The position numbers and the translations under genes were made by a program. This document shows positions 8,515 through 18,543 of a stretch of DNA of 64,000 nucleotides, piece after piece; the first letter of the stretch is position 1; each line of letters starts with the position of its first letter. The notes beneath the pieces are model-generated. The model was not told the origin of the DNA. It worked only from the letters and a program-made list of their open reading frames with translations, and searched no databases. This DNA is from Alcanivoracaceae bacterium (lineage in GTDB: Bacteria; Pseudomonadota; Gammaproteobacteria; Xanthomonadales; Marinicellaceae). Location: the NCBI GenBank assembly GCA_016744455.1, contig JADGEI010000012.1:41695-105694 (forward strand), given 5' to 3'.

Positions 8515-10173
8515 TTACTCAAAGCTATCAGAAAACATTGCATCAGGTAATGGTTGCCCAAACTCGCCTATTTCAATATCAAAAAATGGCAGAGATGTGT
8601 CATTGACACAATTACTAAAAGTGCCGTCACCATTACCTGAACACACTCTAGTAAAGCTGCCCTCAGTAATGACTACGTCTAAAATATTGTCATCATTGAT
8701 TAAACCAAGTTTTATATTATTATAATCACCAACTGCACCACTGATTGTGCTACAAGTAAAGGCAGCATTTCCATCATTAAGACAGACTTGATTAATCCCT
8801 GGGTTTACGCCATTTACATTGGAAAATACGACATCGACATGTCCATCATTGTTTAGGTCACTTACAGCTAAACCAAAAGTACGGTTGGTTTGTGCAGAAA
8901 TATCGCTACAAGTGAGTCCGCCAACCCCATCATTTAAGCACACTTTGTTGGTACCACCTTCACGAGTTGCAATAATGTCATTGCTGCCATCATGGTTAAC
9001 ATCAGCGATTTCAAAACGTTGTACATCGGCAGCTGTTTGAATACAGGCATTGAAACCATCGATTCCATTGCCTGGGCAAATATGGAGAAAACCAATGGTT
9101 CTGTAAATTAAATCCAGATTATCATCAGCATCTATATAAGCCAATTGTGCAGCATTGGCATTAATTGAATTAGAATTGGACACATCAGTACAACTGACAA
9201 ACCCCCCAGATCCATTACCCAAACAAACCTTGTGATTTTCACCGTTTGCCATAAACACGGCATCGGCATCTCCATCATTGTTTATATCACCCATTAAAGT
9301 TGTGTGCGTATTGTCTGTACCTAAACCCGTATAAACAGAACACGATTTGTAACCTCCTTTTCCATTGCCTAAACAGATCGATGGTATGTCGAATATAAAT
9401 GAATCAAAAATAACATCCAGGTGTTCATCGTTATCAAGATAGCCTGTAACTATTTGAGATTTTACAGAATTAATACTATCGGAGTTGCAATTACCAAAGC
9501 CACCAATGCCATCACCAGAGCACATTAGACTGTCATTTGTTAGACTTGAGCTAGTGCCGACTATATCCAGTTTATCTTGGCAAAAACTCACGCCTTGCAG
9601 AGCAATGAAATAACCACCTGTCTGCGGATTATTATTTTCCCAAGTTGCAAAATGATTACTGTTTGGAATAGGCGCATGAACCAAGCTAGCGGTTTGGTTA
9701 AATAAATTATTGGCAATATTATCCATTGGGTCATCAGAGAAACCTGCAACTACTAAGATGTATTCACCAGGTTGACTAAGAACATAGCCAGAACCATCGG
9801 TGGCTACACTGGTCAAGGTGGAAGCAAAAGGAGCCGCACTGGGAGGTGTATCATCGTTAAATAAAAGTGGTTTACCTCTTTTATCAAACAAAAACAAGCG
9901 CGTATCAAAATCAGTACTGGCTGTGTTAATAATATTGTTATCGGTTGTAGCAATAAAATTGGCAGGATCTGTGATTTTTATGCAATAAGCATTTCTAGGA
10001 TCCGATGTTGGGAATGTTGAGCCATTAATAAGCGTTAAAGCTCCAGCACCTCGTGTCACCTGTGGTTGCCCATCAGGAAAACTTTGTACATCGCCAAATT
10101 CTGACCAGGTGCCACCGCCTGCGATTGATAAAATTGTTTGAGTACAAAGAATAATGAATAGTACTTTTTTCAT
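8515..10173 (-). CDS. Secreted FG-GAP/VCBS repeat protein with F-x-x-x-F-E tail
   Basis: The 552-residue protein starts with a signal peptide (MKKVLFIILCTQTILSIAG). Residues about 25-200 form a pre-peptidase-like beta domain containing FDTRLFLFD. From about residue 205 there are seven repeats of roughly 45 residues. Each combines a C-x-G-N-G-x-G-G-F-x-x-C hairpin with calcium-binding-like D-x-N-x-D-G loops, for example DINNDGDADAV and DLNNDGHVDVV. Seven FG-GAP repeats suggest a seven-bladed propeller, probably with one disulphide per blade. It ends in AMFSDSFE, a variant of the C-terminal tail seen on other exported proteins here. It lies 74 bp downstream of the sigma gene of the kinase-sigma operon, on the same strand. 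It is probably a cell-surface or extracellular protein; the ligand is unknown. Confidence 0.85.
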   Translation of the reverse strand: MKKVLFIILCTQTILSIAGGGTWSEFGDVQSFPDGQPQVTRGAGALTLINGSTFPTSDPRNAYCIKITDPANFIATTDNNIINTASTDFDTRLFLFDKRGKPLLFNDDTPPSAAPFASTLTSVATDGSGYVLSQPGEYILVVAGFSDDPMDNIANNLFNQTASLVHAPIPNSNHFATWENNNPQTGGYFIALQGVSFCQDKLDIVGTSSSLTNDSLMCSGDGIGGFGNCNSDSINSVKSQIVTGYLDNDEHLDVIFDSFIFDIPSICLGNGKGGYKSCSVYTGLGTDNTHTTLMGDINNDGDADAVFMANGENHKVCLGNGSGGFVSCTDVSNSNSINANAAQLAYIDADDNLDLIYRTIGFLHICPGNGIDGFNACIQTAADVQRFEIADVNHDGSNDIIATREGGTNKVCLNDGVGGLTCSDISAQTNRTFGLAVSDLNNDGHVDVVFSNVNGVNPGINQVCLNDGNAAFTCSTISGAVGDYNNIKLGLINDDNILDVVITEGSFTRVCSGNGDGTFSNCVNDTSLPFFDIEIGEFGQPLPDAMFSDSFE

Positions 10174-10247
10174 AATAGACTCCTATATGTGTTGGTTATA
10201 TAGGGGTATGCGAAAAGTGTGATATAAAACGGACAGTAATTATGGTT

Positions 10248-10802
10248 TTATTTTAATTCTTTAAACAACCACATGCGAGCCATTACCCATTCACGTCTAA
10301 TGGTACGGGTTGATACAGATAAGATTTCAGCAATTTCAACACTTTTTAGGCCACCGAAAAAACGCATGGTGACAATATCAGCTTGTCGTTGATCCAGTTT
10401 TTCCAATTTGATCAGTGCTTCTTCAAGGTAATCCAATTCTATGCTGTGTTTTATGTCTTCTTGCTCTTCATCAACAAAAGTTAGCTTAGTGGCGTTATTG
10501 CCCCTTTTATCTGCATTGTTTTTTCGAAAATTATCAACTAATACCCGACGCATAATACGTGCAGCGATAGAGAAAAAATGATTACGATCATTGTAATTGA
10601 TATTTTCAACATCAATTAATCGAATATAGGCTTCATTAACCAAAAGAGTGCAATGAATGCTGTTGCTTCGGTTGGTCTGCAGTTGTGAATTGGCTAATTG
10701 CCTCAGTTCATGGTAAATCATTGGAGTTAAGTCATCCAATGCCTGTTTATTGCCAGTTTGCCATTGGTTTAATAGTTGGGTTAATTGTATTGACTTACTC
10801 AT
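10248..10802 (-). CDS. Sigma70_ECF-type RNA polymerase sigma factor
   Basis: The protein has 184 residues from the chosen start MSKSIQ. That ATG overlaps the stop of the upstream kinase gene (ATGA), so the two are translationally coupled; an ATG six codons earlier is possible but less well placed. The sequence fits the Sigma70_ECF/TIGR02999-type family. Region 2 has LVNEAYIRL and HFFSIAARIMRRVLVDNFRK. Region 4 has a helix-turn-helix ending SVEIAEILSVSTRTIRREW. Such sigma factors are often encoded next to Ser/Thr kinases with TPRs, as here. No anti-sigma factor is visible; the kinase may fill that role. The FG-GAP surface protein gene follows directly and is a plausible target. Confidence 0.92.
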   Translation of the reverse strand: MSKSIQLTQLLNQWQTGNKQALDDLTPMIYHELRQLANSQLQTNRSNSIHCTLLVNEAYIRLIDVENINYNDRNHFFSIAARIMRRVLVDNFRKNNADKRGNNATKLTFVDEEQEDIKHSIELDYLEEALIKLEKLDQRQADIVTMRFFGGLKSVEIAEILSVSTRTIRREWVMARMWLFKELK

Positions 10803-13159
10803 TTGTAACTTTCCATACAAGCTGGTATTTGATGTTTTTCACACAATTCTTTAAAATCTCTTCTTTTAAATCCACGTAAATCCAATACAGTTGCAACCGA
10901 ATTGGCTTGCTGGTTTTTACCTAAATGAACAAGTGTTATAAAAGCATGGTTTAAATAGGTAATTTCTTCATGGTCTTGAGAAATTGGAATAATAATATCA
11001 TAAGCTTGTGTAAATAGCTTTTCAGCGGCCTGAATCTCACCTTTTACCAGTAATAATCTTGCTTTGGCAAGTAACGTACTGACAAATTCATTCTTGGTGT
11101 TGACATTGTCAGGATCCCTATCTATTAACAAAGTGCCTAATCGTATGCCTTCATTTGCATTTTCTAACCCTTCCTCGAAACGGTTTAAACTGCGATAAAC
11201 GTTGGTAAGAAAAGTATAATCGCCTAATAAATTTTTATGAGACTCATAATTATTTGGATTGTTGTTAAACAATGCCAAATCAAGTTTTAAGACTTCGAGA
11301 CACGGTTGTAATATTTCACTCCACAAGCTCAGTTCATAATAAGCATCACAGCGTTTAAATTGGATATCAGAAAGGTTTATAGTTAAATCAGGATTAATTT
11401 TTGCTGCAGGTATAGCAAGTTGAACAACGGTTTCTAGTATTTTGTATGCTTGTTCTCCATTTCCTATTCGTGTATTGGTATCAGCTAGTAAATATAAAGA
11501 ACGCAGCAATAAACGCCATCGTTGAGTCGCGTTTGGTTTATTGGATGGCCCTAGACCTGGTTCAAGCCCTTTGGTTAATTGTTTACCAATATCGACAGCT
11601 GCACGTATATTTTCTTCAGCAAATTCAAATTTCCCAGCGAGTTTATATAAGTCACCTAAATTATATTTAATGACTCCCAGTCTGTAATTTACCAGTGGGT
11701 TATCTGGCTGTTTAAGGTGGACTTGTTTCATGGTGCTATGTGCTTGTTCAATAACACTAATGGCTTTATTGTTGTAGCCACTATCGGTCAAAACTTCAGA
11801 TATTCTTAACATGGCAATAGCGGATTGACCTTGTGAATCTTGTAAACGTTGTTCGCTTAGATTGCTATAGTAATTCATCGCTTTGTTGGCAACAGATTTC
11901 AATAGGTGTAATTGCCCAACAGAGCGTAGACCTGTGTGTAAATCATTTAACATGAAGCTTAATAAGTTTTCCGCATCCAACCGTGCTTGTTCAGCTGTTG
12001 CTCTTTCTTGTTTAGCTATTAAGAGCGCTTGTTGTGAGATTTTTTTTTCTTCTTGCAAATCACTTGTGTATTTCCAAAAGCCAAATAATACTAAGGTAAT
12101 TAGACAGAAAAGAGTAAAAAATTTTATTCTCCTTGTGGTACGATTTTTAATGCCTGTCAAACTGTTTAAAGCAGCTCGTGCAGTTGGTCGATGTTTGACT
12201 TGTGCTGAGAAAAGTTGTTCTAAAAGTATGGTTTCTGCATGAGCCAATTGTTTTGGTATGAGAACTTTTGCTTGTTTGGCAAAATCAAATAATTGTTTGC
12301 TGGTTGTATTGATTGGATAAGGAGGCGTTTTAGTTAATAGTTCGCATAGTACAATTCCTAAACTCCACATATCAGAAGCTGATGTTGATAATTCACCACG
12401 TGCCTGCTCAGGGGAAATGTAACCAGGTGTCCCTGAAATCTGTTTAGGCTGTCGATTTAGAGGCTCTTTAAATTTGGGTTTATTTTTTTCAACAACAGAA
12501 TGTGATAGACCAAAATCTAGTATTTTAACAGTGCCTTGATCGGTTAACATAATGTTATCTGGTTTAAGGTCACGATGTATAATGCCGTGTTCGTGTGCAG
12601 CCATTAATGCTTCAGTAATTTGTGCGGCAATTTCTATTGGTTTGTAAGTGACTTTTTGATCAATAATCTGCCTGAGTGTTTTTCCTTCAATTAATTCGAG
12701 TACCAAGACATCCTTATCATTTTCTTGAAAAAAGTCATAAACTTGACAGATGTTTGGGTGCTGTAAACTGGATAGAATTTGCGCCTCTATTAGAAAAGCT
12801 TCACGGCGTCTTTTTGATAAATTTAAATTTGTGTGCATAACTTTTATAGCTACTTGCCGTTTAAGTACTTCATCTATGCCTAAATACACTTGCCCCATAC
12901 CACCTTGGGCTAAAAGTTTTTGAATTTTGATACGCCCAATGTTTCCTTTAAGCTCATTATCTCTATCTAAACCCACTTCAATTGGTCTAGAAGTAAGAAA
13001 TTCTTTATCGACATCAATACTTAAAAAATCATCAATGTAATTGCGCATTTCTACGTCATTACCACATAAATTGTCCAATAGTCCTGAAACATCTTCTGTT
13101 GGTGTGTCCATGGCTTGTGAAATAATTTCTTTTATTTTTTTATAACGTTGTTTATCCAA
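10799..13159 (-). CDS. Transmembrane Ser/Thr protein kinase with TPR sensor region
   Basis: The protein has 786 residues. The kinase domain spans about 75-335: glycine loop AQGGMGQVY (84-92), VAIK lysine K106, HRDLKPDN with catalytic D197, DFG at 215-217, and an activation-segment SPEQ. All catalytic residues are present, so it should be active. One membrane helix lies at about 346-364. A coiled coil and a TPR-like helical region of about 400 residues would then be periplasmic. A helical N-terminal domain (1-70) resembles that of similar kinases. It is the first gene of a kinase-sigma operon and overlaps the sigma gene by 4 nt. This order is the reverse of the second module at 31.1-34.5 kb. 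It probably relays an envelope signal to the sigma factor by phosphorylation. Confidence 0.92.
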   Translation of the reverse strand: MDKQRYKKIKEIISQAMDTPTEDVSGLLDNLCGNDVEMRNYIDDFLSIDVDKEFLTSRPIEVGLDRDNELKGNIGRIKIQKLLAQGGMGQVYLGIDEVLKRQVAIKVMHTNLNLSKRRREAFLIEAQILSSLQHPNICQVYDFFQENDKDVLVLELIEGKTLRQIIDQKVTYKPIEIAAQITEALMAAHEHGIIHRDLKPDNIMLTDQGTVKILDFGLSHSVVEKNKPKFKEPLNRQPKQISGTPGYISPEQARGELSTSASDMWSLGIVLCELLTKTPPYPINTTSKQLFDFAKQAKVLIPKQLAHAETILLEQLFSAQVKHRPTARAALNSLTGIKNRTTRRIKFFTLFCLITLVLFGFWKYTSDLQEEKKISQQALLIAKQERATAEQARLDAENLLSFMLNDLHTGLRSVGQLHLLKSVANKAMNYYSNLSEQRLQDSQGQSAIAMLRISEVLTDSGYNNKAISVIEQAHSTMKQVHLKQPDNPLVNYRLGVIKYNLGDLYKLAGKFEFAEENIRAAVDIGKQLTKGLEPGLGPSNKPNATQRWRLLLRSLYLLADTNTRIGNGEQAYKILETVVQLAIPAAKINPDLTINLSDIQFKRCDAYYELSLWSEILQPCLEVLKLDLALFNNNPNNYESHKNLLGDYTFLTNVYRSLNRFEEGLENANEGIRLGTLLIDRDPDNVNTKNEFVSTLLAKARLLLVKGEIQAAEKLFTQAYDIIIPISQDHEEITYLNHAFITLVHLGKNQQANSVATVLDLRGFKRRDFKELCEKHQIPACMESYK

Positions 13160-13474
13160 GAGAGTTTGATTGCAGATAGAAAATTTAATTATAGCATAGT
13201 AGCAAGCTTTGTATAATTCTGAGAATGTGCATAAAATTGTTAATAATACCCTTCAGCTTTTAAAAATTGCAACTAGCGAATTAATTGATGTATTTATTGC
13301 TTTGATAGGTGTATTAGTCACTCTTTTTTGAAATTAATAAAGATTTCTAATAACCATTTTGGGAAATACAGCTTAGAAAATCTCTATTAATAGAAGTGTC
13401 TTTTAGTTAATGTAACATGGGCTAACATTGTTGTGTTAACATAAACACTTTTATAGTTTCCTCCATATCATTAC
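13160..13474. promoter_or_regulatory. Divergent promoter region between kinase-sigma operon and winged-helix regulator
   Basis: This 315-bp A+T-rich gap separates divergently transcribed genes and must contain both promoters. Three copies of TAACAT lie at 13413, 13423 and 13437, and the last sits in an inverted repeat (GTGTT and AACAC). They end about 30 bp before the start of the winged-helix gene, so they could be an autoregulatory operator. I cannot assign -35 and -10 boxes with confidence. Confidence 0.4.
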
Positions 13475-15763
13475 ATGAAATATAAATTTTCTGGTTTTAT
13501 ATTAGACCCAAATTTACGGCAGTTAAGTTACAAAAACAAACCAGTTTATTTGACAAAAAAATGCTATGATTTATTAGACTATTTTCTTAAAAATCCAAAT
13601 GAGGCTGTAACTAGAGAACAGCTAGTTGAGCATGTTTGGAGCGGCCGTATTGTTACAGACAATACCATTGACCAGTGTATTTCGAAGTTACGAAAAACAC
13701 TGAATAATGAGTGTCAAGGTGATTACATAAAATCTGTTTATGCACAAGGAGTGCGTTTTATCCCTGATGTGATAACCACAAATAAAACACATCAAAACCA
13801 CACTACTAAACTTTTATCCATCAAAAAGGAGCAGTGGATTCTTGTTTTTGCATTAGTTGTTGTTACTGGATTTTTATTCTATTTTTACAATCATAACAGA
13901 AAAAGTGATGTGAGCATTACACAAACAGTTAAGAACTCGCCTGTGGCTGTGAGTGTAGTAACAGTGCAATCAACTTCTAAAGATGCTCCTCATAATAATC
14001 AATGGTTTTTTGATGGTGGTTCCGTCTACCTCCATAATATGTTAAGTAAAAGCGAGGCTATCAAGCTGGTCAACCCTAAAATAATTAATACAAAAAATAG
14101 CAATACCCAGAAAACAGTAATAGATTTACTTAATAAGAAGAAATTAGACCTGGCCGTGGTAAATGACTTTGCTTACGATGGTGAGTTTTACACTGCACAT
14201 ACTATTTTGCGTAATCAAAATGGCATTATCGAAAAAAAATTATTTAAAGCTACCAAAATAACGCAATTGATGACAGAGGTATCTAATTGGGTATTAGATA
14301 CAGCTGCCTTGGCTAATCTAAGTGTAAGCTCCATACTTGAAAATCAAGATTTAAGTACAAATGAATTTTCCTTACAAAGTTACATGCATGCCATGTCAGC
14401 TCAACTCAAAGGAAATAGCAAAAAAGCCATTGTGTTTTTAGAAAGTGCAGTTGAACAAGATCCTGAATTTAAACAAGCATGGTATGAATTAGCTATTGCC
14501 TATAGAAAACAAGGTAATTATAAAAAATCACTGGCAATTCTCAATTCAATACAAGGTTCTTCGGACTATCTTGCCTATAAAATTGCTATGGTGAAAGGAC
14601 ACACTTATGATGGTATGAATAAGTACCAAAATGCACTGGCTGCGTACCAACAATCCTATAGTATTGTGAAGGGTTTAGGCAATGATGATAAAGTAGCTGC
14701 GATATGGGTTAGCCAAGCCATCACCTATATTAATTTAGAAAATTTTGTTAAAAGCCGAGAACTGTTAGATAAGGCTTTGCAATTAACAAACCCTGAATCA
14801 CAAGCCCATTTTTATGGCGTTATCATGAATAATTATGCCAAGTTGGAAAAAGCACAGCATAATTACTCTGAGGCGAGTGAGTTTACAAATAAAGCCATTA
14901 AAGCATTCATCAAATCAGGTGATAAACGTTATGAAATGCAAGCCAAAACACGGTTATCCAGTTTGTTGATTCAACTAGGCTACTTAATACAAGCAGAAGA
15001 ACTGGCAAAGGAGTCACTCATCTATGCAAAACAACAAGAGCAATTGAGATCAATCAGTAGTAATCATTTTAAACTTGCGACAATCTACCATGCCATTGGT
15101 ATGTTTCAACAATCAAAGCAACATTGGTTGGCGGCTTTGGAGCTAAATAAAACTTTAGACATACCCATCGAGAGAGCAACCATCTTTGAATATTTGATTG
15201 ACTTACATCTAACCTTTAATAAATTGAATGAGGTGGAGTTGTATCTTACACAACTATCAGAATTAAGAAAAAAAAATTCAGCTAAGAGAATTAATACTAT
15301 TCTTAAGAGGGCTGAATTAAAATATGCCTTGGCTAGCAAAAATAGCCAGAAAGCTGAAAGTGTAATTACTACTGTTGATGAGCAGAGCATAATCTCTTTA
15401 TATTATGGTGATTTATCCTTATTGAAAAATAGCCTCATTGCTGCAGAAAACCACTACCTGAAGGCCTTACAAGAAGCCAGTCAAACCAGCGACTACCTGA
15501 AGATTGTGCAGGTGATGAACCGATTAAATAAGCTGTACTTGCAAACAGATAATCTAAGTATTGAGAAAGCTGATAATAACATTGTTCTCATTGAACAATA
15601 CAATCCAGTTGCCTATCCTTACCTCAAATACAAAGCCATGCTATATTATAAACAAGGTAAAAAAATTAAAGCAATTAGCTTGTTACAAGAACTTAAACTA
15701 AAAGCCAATGATTTTTGGCAAGTTGAAGATCAATTACTACTGGAAAAATATCAGCTTCAATAA
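13475..15763 (+). CDS. CadC/ToxR-like membrane winged-helix regulator with TPRs
   Basis: The protein has 762 residues. Residues 1-98 are an OmpR-type winged helix (Trans_reg_C): LTKKCYDLLDYFLKNPNEAV, then TREQLVEHVW and DNTIDQCISKLRKTL. One membrane helix lies at 121-138. The remaining 620 residues would be periplasmic and consist mostly of TPR-like helical pairs after about residue 295. This is the CadC/ToxR layout, in which a periplasmic sensor controls a cytoplasmic DNA-binding domain directly. It is divergent from the kinase-sigma operon and converges end to end (no gap) with the beta-helix protein gene. It is one candidate binder of the 11-bp tandem operators between 17.9 and 26.4 kb, because OmpR-type domains bind direct repeats at that spacing. 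That link is inference only. Confidence 0.9.
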   Translation: MKYKFSGFILDPNLRQLSYKNKPVYLTKKCYDLLDYFLKNPNEAVTREQLVEHVWSGRIVTDNTIDQCISKLRKTLNNECQGDYIKSVYAQGVRFIPDVITTNKTHQNHTTKLLSIKKEQWILVFALVVVTGFLFYFYNHNRKSDVSITQTVKNSPVAVSVVTVQSTSKDAPHNNQWFFDGGSVYLHNMLSKSEAIKLVNPKIINTKNSNTQKTVIDLLNKKKLDLAVVNDFAYDGEFYTAHTILRNQNGIIEKKLFKATKITQLMTEVSNWVLDTAALANLSVSSILENQDLSTNEFSLQSYMHAMSAQLKGNSKKAIVFLESAVEQDPEFKQAWYELAIAYRKQGNYKKSLAILNSIQGSSDYLAYKIAMVKGHTYDGMNKYQNALAAYQQSYSIVKGLGNDDKVAAIWVSQAITYINLENFVKSRELLDKALQLTNPESQAHFYGVIMNNYAKLEKAQHNYSEASEFTNKAIKAFIKSGDKRYEMQAKTRLSSLLIQLGYLIQAEELAKESLIYAKQQEQLRSISSNHFKLATIYHAIGMFQQSKQHWLAALELNKTLDIPIERATIFEYLIDLHLTFNKLNEVELYLTQLSELRKKNSAKRINTILKRAELKYALASKNSQKAESVITTVDEQSIISLYYGDLSLLKNSLIAAENHYLKALQEASQTSDYLKIVQVMNRLNKLYLQTDNLSIEKADNNIVLIEQYNPVAYPYLKYKAMLYYKQGKKIKAISLLQELKLKANDFWQVEDQLLLEKYQLQ

Positions 15764-17866
15764 CTATTCAAAACTGTTTTCAAATATTAATTCTTCAAAT
15801 ACAACGAGATCAATAATTACACTTGAATGATCATCACCGCCATTGCTTGTTCCACCATCATCCACAAGTGTTACGAGGATTTGCCCTGTGCCAGTTGCCA
15901 TAGCATTAATCTGAAAATTTAGCGTTCCATTAGTATCAACAGTCGCGGTATTACTAAAAAAATTCTCAGCTCCAATTGGAGCCGCTAGTGTAGTTGCAAA
16001 TATCAGACTTTGATTGCTTTCATTGGCTGGGCCTGAAACTATATCAGTCGCCCATTGCGGAAACACATAACTCTGATCTAGGGCGACATTTATATTTAAT
16101 ACACCTGGAGTAAATGTTGGTTCATCATTAACAGCTATCACATTCAAGACAACTTCCCCTTCATCTTCGTTATACAGGTCTGTTACTAAATATTGAAATG
16201 ATAACACACCATTAGCATCCATATCATCCGTCTGAAAATCTAAAGTACCATCGGCATTAACATCAACATCACCGCTTATGGAGCCATTACTTAAACTCAA
16301 TACTCCTGCTGAGCTTACAACCAATGTGTCAGTATCAAAATCGTTATCTAATAAACCTTGGTTAACTGGTACAATTAAAGTTTCTCCTTCTAGTAAATTA
16401 TAATTATCATCTTCTGCCAATGGTATTTGATTTGCAGAGTTAGATTCAATTTCAACAGCTCCAATATCGCAACCAGTTAATGCATTATTCACTGTATTAA
16501 TATCGATGATTCGTAAACTTGTGTTAGTGTTTTGATTGTATCTCTGATCAGTATTTTGAGCATTGCATTTTCCCTGATCAACTACCAAGCTATTTGCCAT
16601 GGGTAAATGTGTTGGCGTTGGCCCCCCATTATTAGCAAGTGCTTCCAATTGAGGATGTAATGGCGAAAACAATGTCCCAACCCAATCCATATTAACATTA
16701 GGTTGACCAGCAGGAAAAGTGCCACTTGAGTTGCTATTATCGCCAACAAAATTAAATCCACCTGTTATAAAACCACCAGCTAAGTTTGATGCGACATTAT
16801 TTGCATTATCTAGGTTTAATGCAATGATATTGTTTAGCAAACTTACAGCTGTTGAAGACCCAGCCCAAATAGCTCCACCGCCGGGGTCTGTTCCAGGAAG
16901 TTGGTTGTCATTGCTATCAGATGTATTCAAAACCATGGTTGAATGTTTGACTGTTAAATCAGAAAACTCAATAGGAAATCCTGGAGCACCGACTGAAATT
17001 GCACCACCAACTCCTGTTGCTTGATTATTTGAAAAAGTAGAACTTTCGATAATTAAATTTGACACTGCTGTATCTGGTGAACGTATCAAAATAGCTCCTC
17101 CAGCAGCATCACCTAATGGGTCTGCAATTGCTAAATTACTGGCAATATTATCAACAAAAGTAGAATTCTGAATTACAACTGTATTTCCTAAAGCAATAAA
17201 AATGGCACCTCCTCCTATAACTTCTTGATCAAAATTAGATACTGAGTTACCATCGAATAAACAATCTTTTATCAAAATAGAGTTATCACCAACACCACCT
17301 CCATAAACAGCAAGAGCACCTCCTCCAACAGGAGAAGTGTTATTAATAAAGTTCACTCTTTCGATATTGAGTTCTGATGTTGCTGGAATTATGGCATAAA
17401 TCGCCCCACCATAATTATCTCCAAAAGGGGGGATGGGTGTTACGTTGTTATCTTGAAATGTCACGTCTTTGATGGTATAGGTAGCATTGTTTAATAAATC
17501 ATCTATGATAAAACTTCGCCCCAAAGCTTGAGAAGTAAAAAACAATAAGTCACGGCTTGGCCCTCTTATTTCTACAGATTCAATTAATTCAAAAGGGACA
17601 AATGGGCTAATATAAGCTGGCAAAATACTCACATCAAATTCAATAACATCTACTGTAGGCATGGAACTACCTGCAATACATTCCCCTGCCATATTACCTG
17701 ATGACTGGTTGTTATTCACTGCCGTTACTGCTTCATACATCGTACAGAAACCATCATCTGCAATGGATATTACATCTGCCGTATTAACGGTGATAGTGGC
17801 AGCATATAGTTGGCCTGATAGAATCGTTAAAATTACCAATAAGAATAGTTGTTCATTATGTTTCAT
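15764..17866 (-). CDS. Secreted beta-helix protein (CSLREA/choice-of-anchor Q type) with cadherin-like domains and tail
   Basis: From the start MKHNEQ the protein has 700 residues and a signal peptide ending near LYAA. This start has an SD (GAGGA) 8 nt upstream; an ATG five codons earlier lacks one. The N-terminal block (TITVNTADV then DDGFCTMYEAVTAVNN) resembles the CSLREA motif. It is followed by repeated N-x-x-I-x-S-x-F-x-x-N rungs of a right-handed beta-helix to about residue 450. CDIGAVEI marks the usual end of such helices. Two cadherin- or Ig-like domains follow (starting AEDDNYNLLEGE). The C-terminus is LIFENSFE, the recurring tail. Three 11-bp operator units lie 54 bp upstream. It is probably surface-exposed or released; function unknown. 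Confidence 0.85.
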   Translation of the reverse strand: MKHNEQLFLLVILTILSGQLYAATITVNTADVISIADDGFCTMYEAVTAVNNNQSSGNMAGECIAGSSMPTVDVIEFDVSILPAYISPFVPFELIESVEIRGPSRDLLFFTSQALGRSFIIDDLLNNATYTIKDVTFQDNNVTPIPPFGDNYGGAIYAIIPATSELNIERVNFINNTSPVGGGALAVYGGGVGDNSILIKDCLFDGNSVSNFDQEVIGGGAIFIALGNTVVIQNSTFVDNIASNLAIADPLGDAAGGAILIRSPDTAVSNLIIESSTFSNNQATGVGGAISVGAPGFPIEFSDLTVKHSTMVLNTSDSNDNQLPGTDPGGGAIWAGSSTAVSLLNNIIALNLDNANNVASNLAGGFITGGFNFVGDNSNSSGTFPAGQPNVNMDWVGTLFSPLHPQLEALANNGGPTPTHLPMANSLVVDQGKCNAQNTDQRYNQNTNTSLRIIDINTVNNALTGCDIGAVEIESNSANQIPLAEDDNYNLLEGETLIVPVNQGLLDNDFDTDTLVVSSAGVLSLSNGSISGDVDVNADGTLDFQTDDMDANGVLSFQYLVTDLYNEDEGEVVLNVIAVNDEPTFTPGVLNINVALDQSYVFPQWATDIVSGPANESNQSLIFATTLAAPIGAENFFSNTATVDTNGTLNFQINAMATGTGQILVTLVDDGGTSNGGDDHSSVIIDLVVFEELIFENSFE

Positions 17867-17920
17867 AAGATAAATCCTCATGTTTAACTTAAACCATAAT
17901 TCTAAGTGTTTTGACTTTTA

Positions 17921-17953
17921 TAAAACTGACTAGATTCTGAAATCTTACTGAAA
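17921..17953 (-). promoter_or_regulatory. Three-unit 11-bp tandem operator upstream of the beta-helix gene
   Basis: Read on the minus strand this is exactly three 11-bp units: TTTCAGTAAGA, then TTTCAGAATCT, then AGTCAGTTTTA. The CAG core is at positions 4-6 of each unit. A -10-like TAGAAT begins 16 nt after the last unit, so that unit would overlap the -35 position. There are 54 bp between the last unit and the ATG. Four other promoters in the window carry the same pattern. Confidence 0.7.
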
Positions 17954-17970
17954 TTTAAAAATATAAGTTT

Positions 17971-18486
17971 TTAGTTTATTGCTGATATACAATTATTTTC
18001 AGCGGCTCTCTTGGTAATCCATCTAACCAAATAGGCAAATCCAATCAAGACTAGCCCCATAATCATCTGTATTACCGCATAAAGATTAAAACCTACGACT
18101 AATACCGTGTCTTGATTGTCATTTGGATTAACATAGATTGTGACTTTATTACCGGCTTTATAGTCAGATTGTGAAAGCTAATCTCTAGCATCAGCCTTTT
18201 CCATAAATCCGCTTTTAGCGGTCTCCCATATCCTATTGAAAATTTAGTGTTTTGATAAGTTGCTCCATCGATTTGGTATTCATAGACCAGATTGGTGTCT
18301 TATTGTATTTGACGGTTTCTTCTAGAATAGTTTGATAAAGTCACCTGCTTGCAAATTTTGGGATTTATAATAGTGCCATCTACTTTGATTCCAATCACTG
18401 CTTGCCAATGATATGATCATTAAATAAATATCCACAATCAAAAAAATCAAACTTAAGACATTAAACCCAGCACAAATATTTTCCAT
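17971..18486 (-). pseudogene. Decayed DUF3592 membrane protein gene
   Basis: Translated in pieces on the minus strand, this region is colinear with the intact DUF3592 protein at 25782-26291. It starts with an N-terminal membrane segment and SSDWNQ (NSDWDQ in the intact copy). Next come TLSNYSRRNRQIQ, then IDGATYQNTKFSIG, then KAGNKVTIYVNP, and finally a second membrane segment ending ITKRAAEN. At least two frameshifts separate these blocks. Two in-frame stops interrupt them: a TAA where the intact copy has Tyr after QIQ, and a TAG where it has Trp. The original ATG at 18486 and its promoter array are still present. This is a dead paralogue, not a functional gene. Confidence 0.9.
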
Positions 18487-18543
18487 ACTTACCCCTACTA
18501 TAATTACAAAATTTTCAAATAATTTTACAATAAAGTATGATTT

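Noticed and set aside
10225..10236. A possible single 11-bp operator unit (TGTCCGTTTTA on the minus strand) 51 bp before the FG-GAP gene
   Set aside because: The distance to the start matches the five arrays, but the core A is replaced and no second unit is in register; kept only as a weak candidate.
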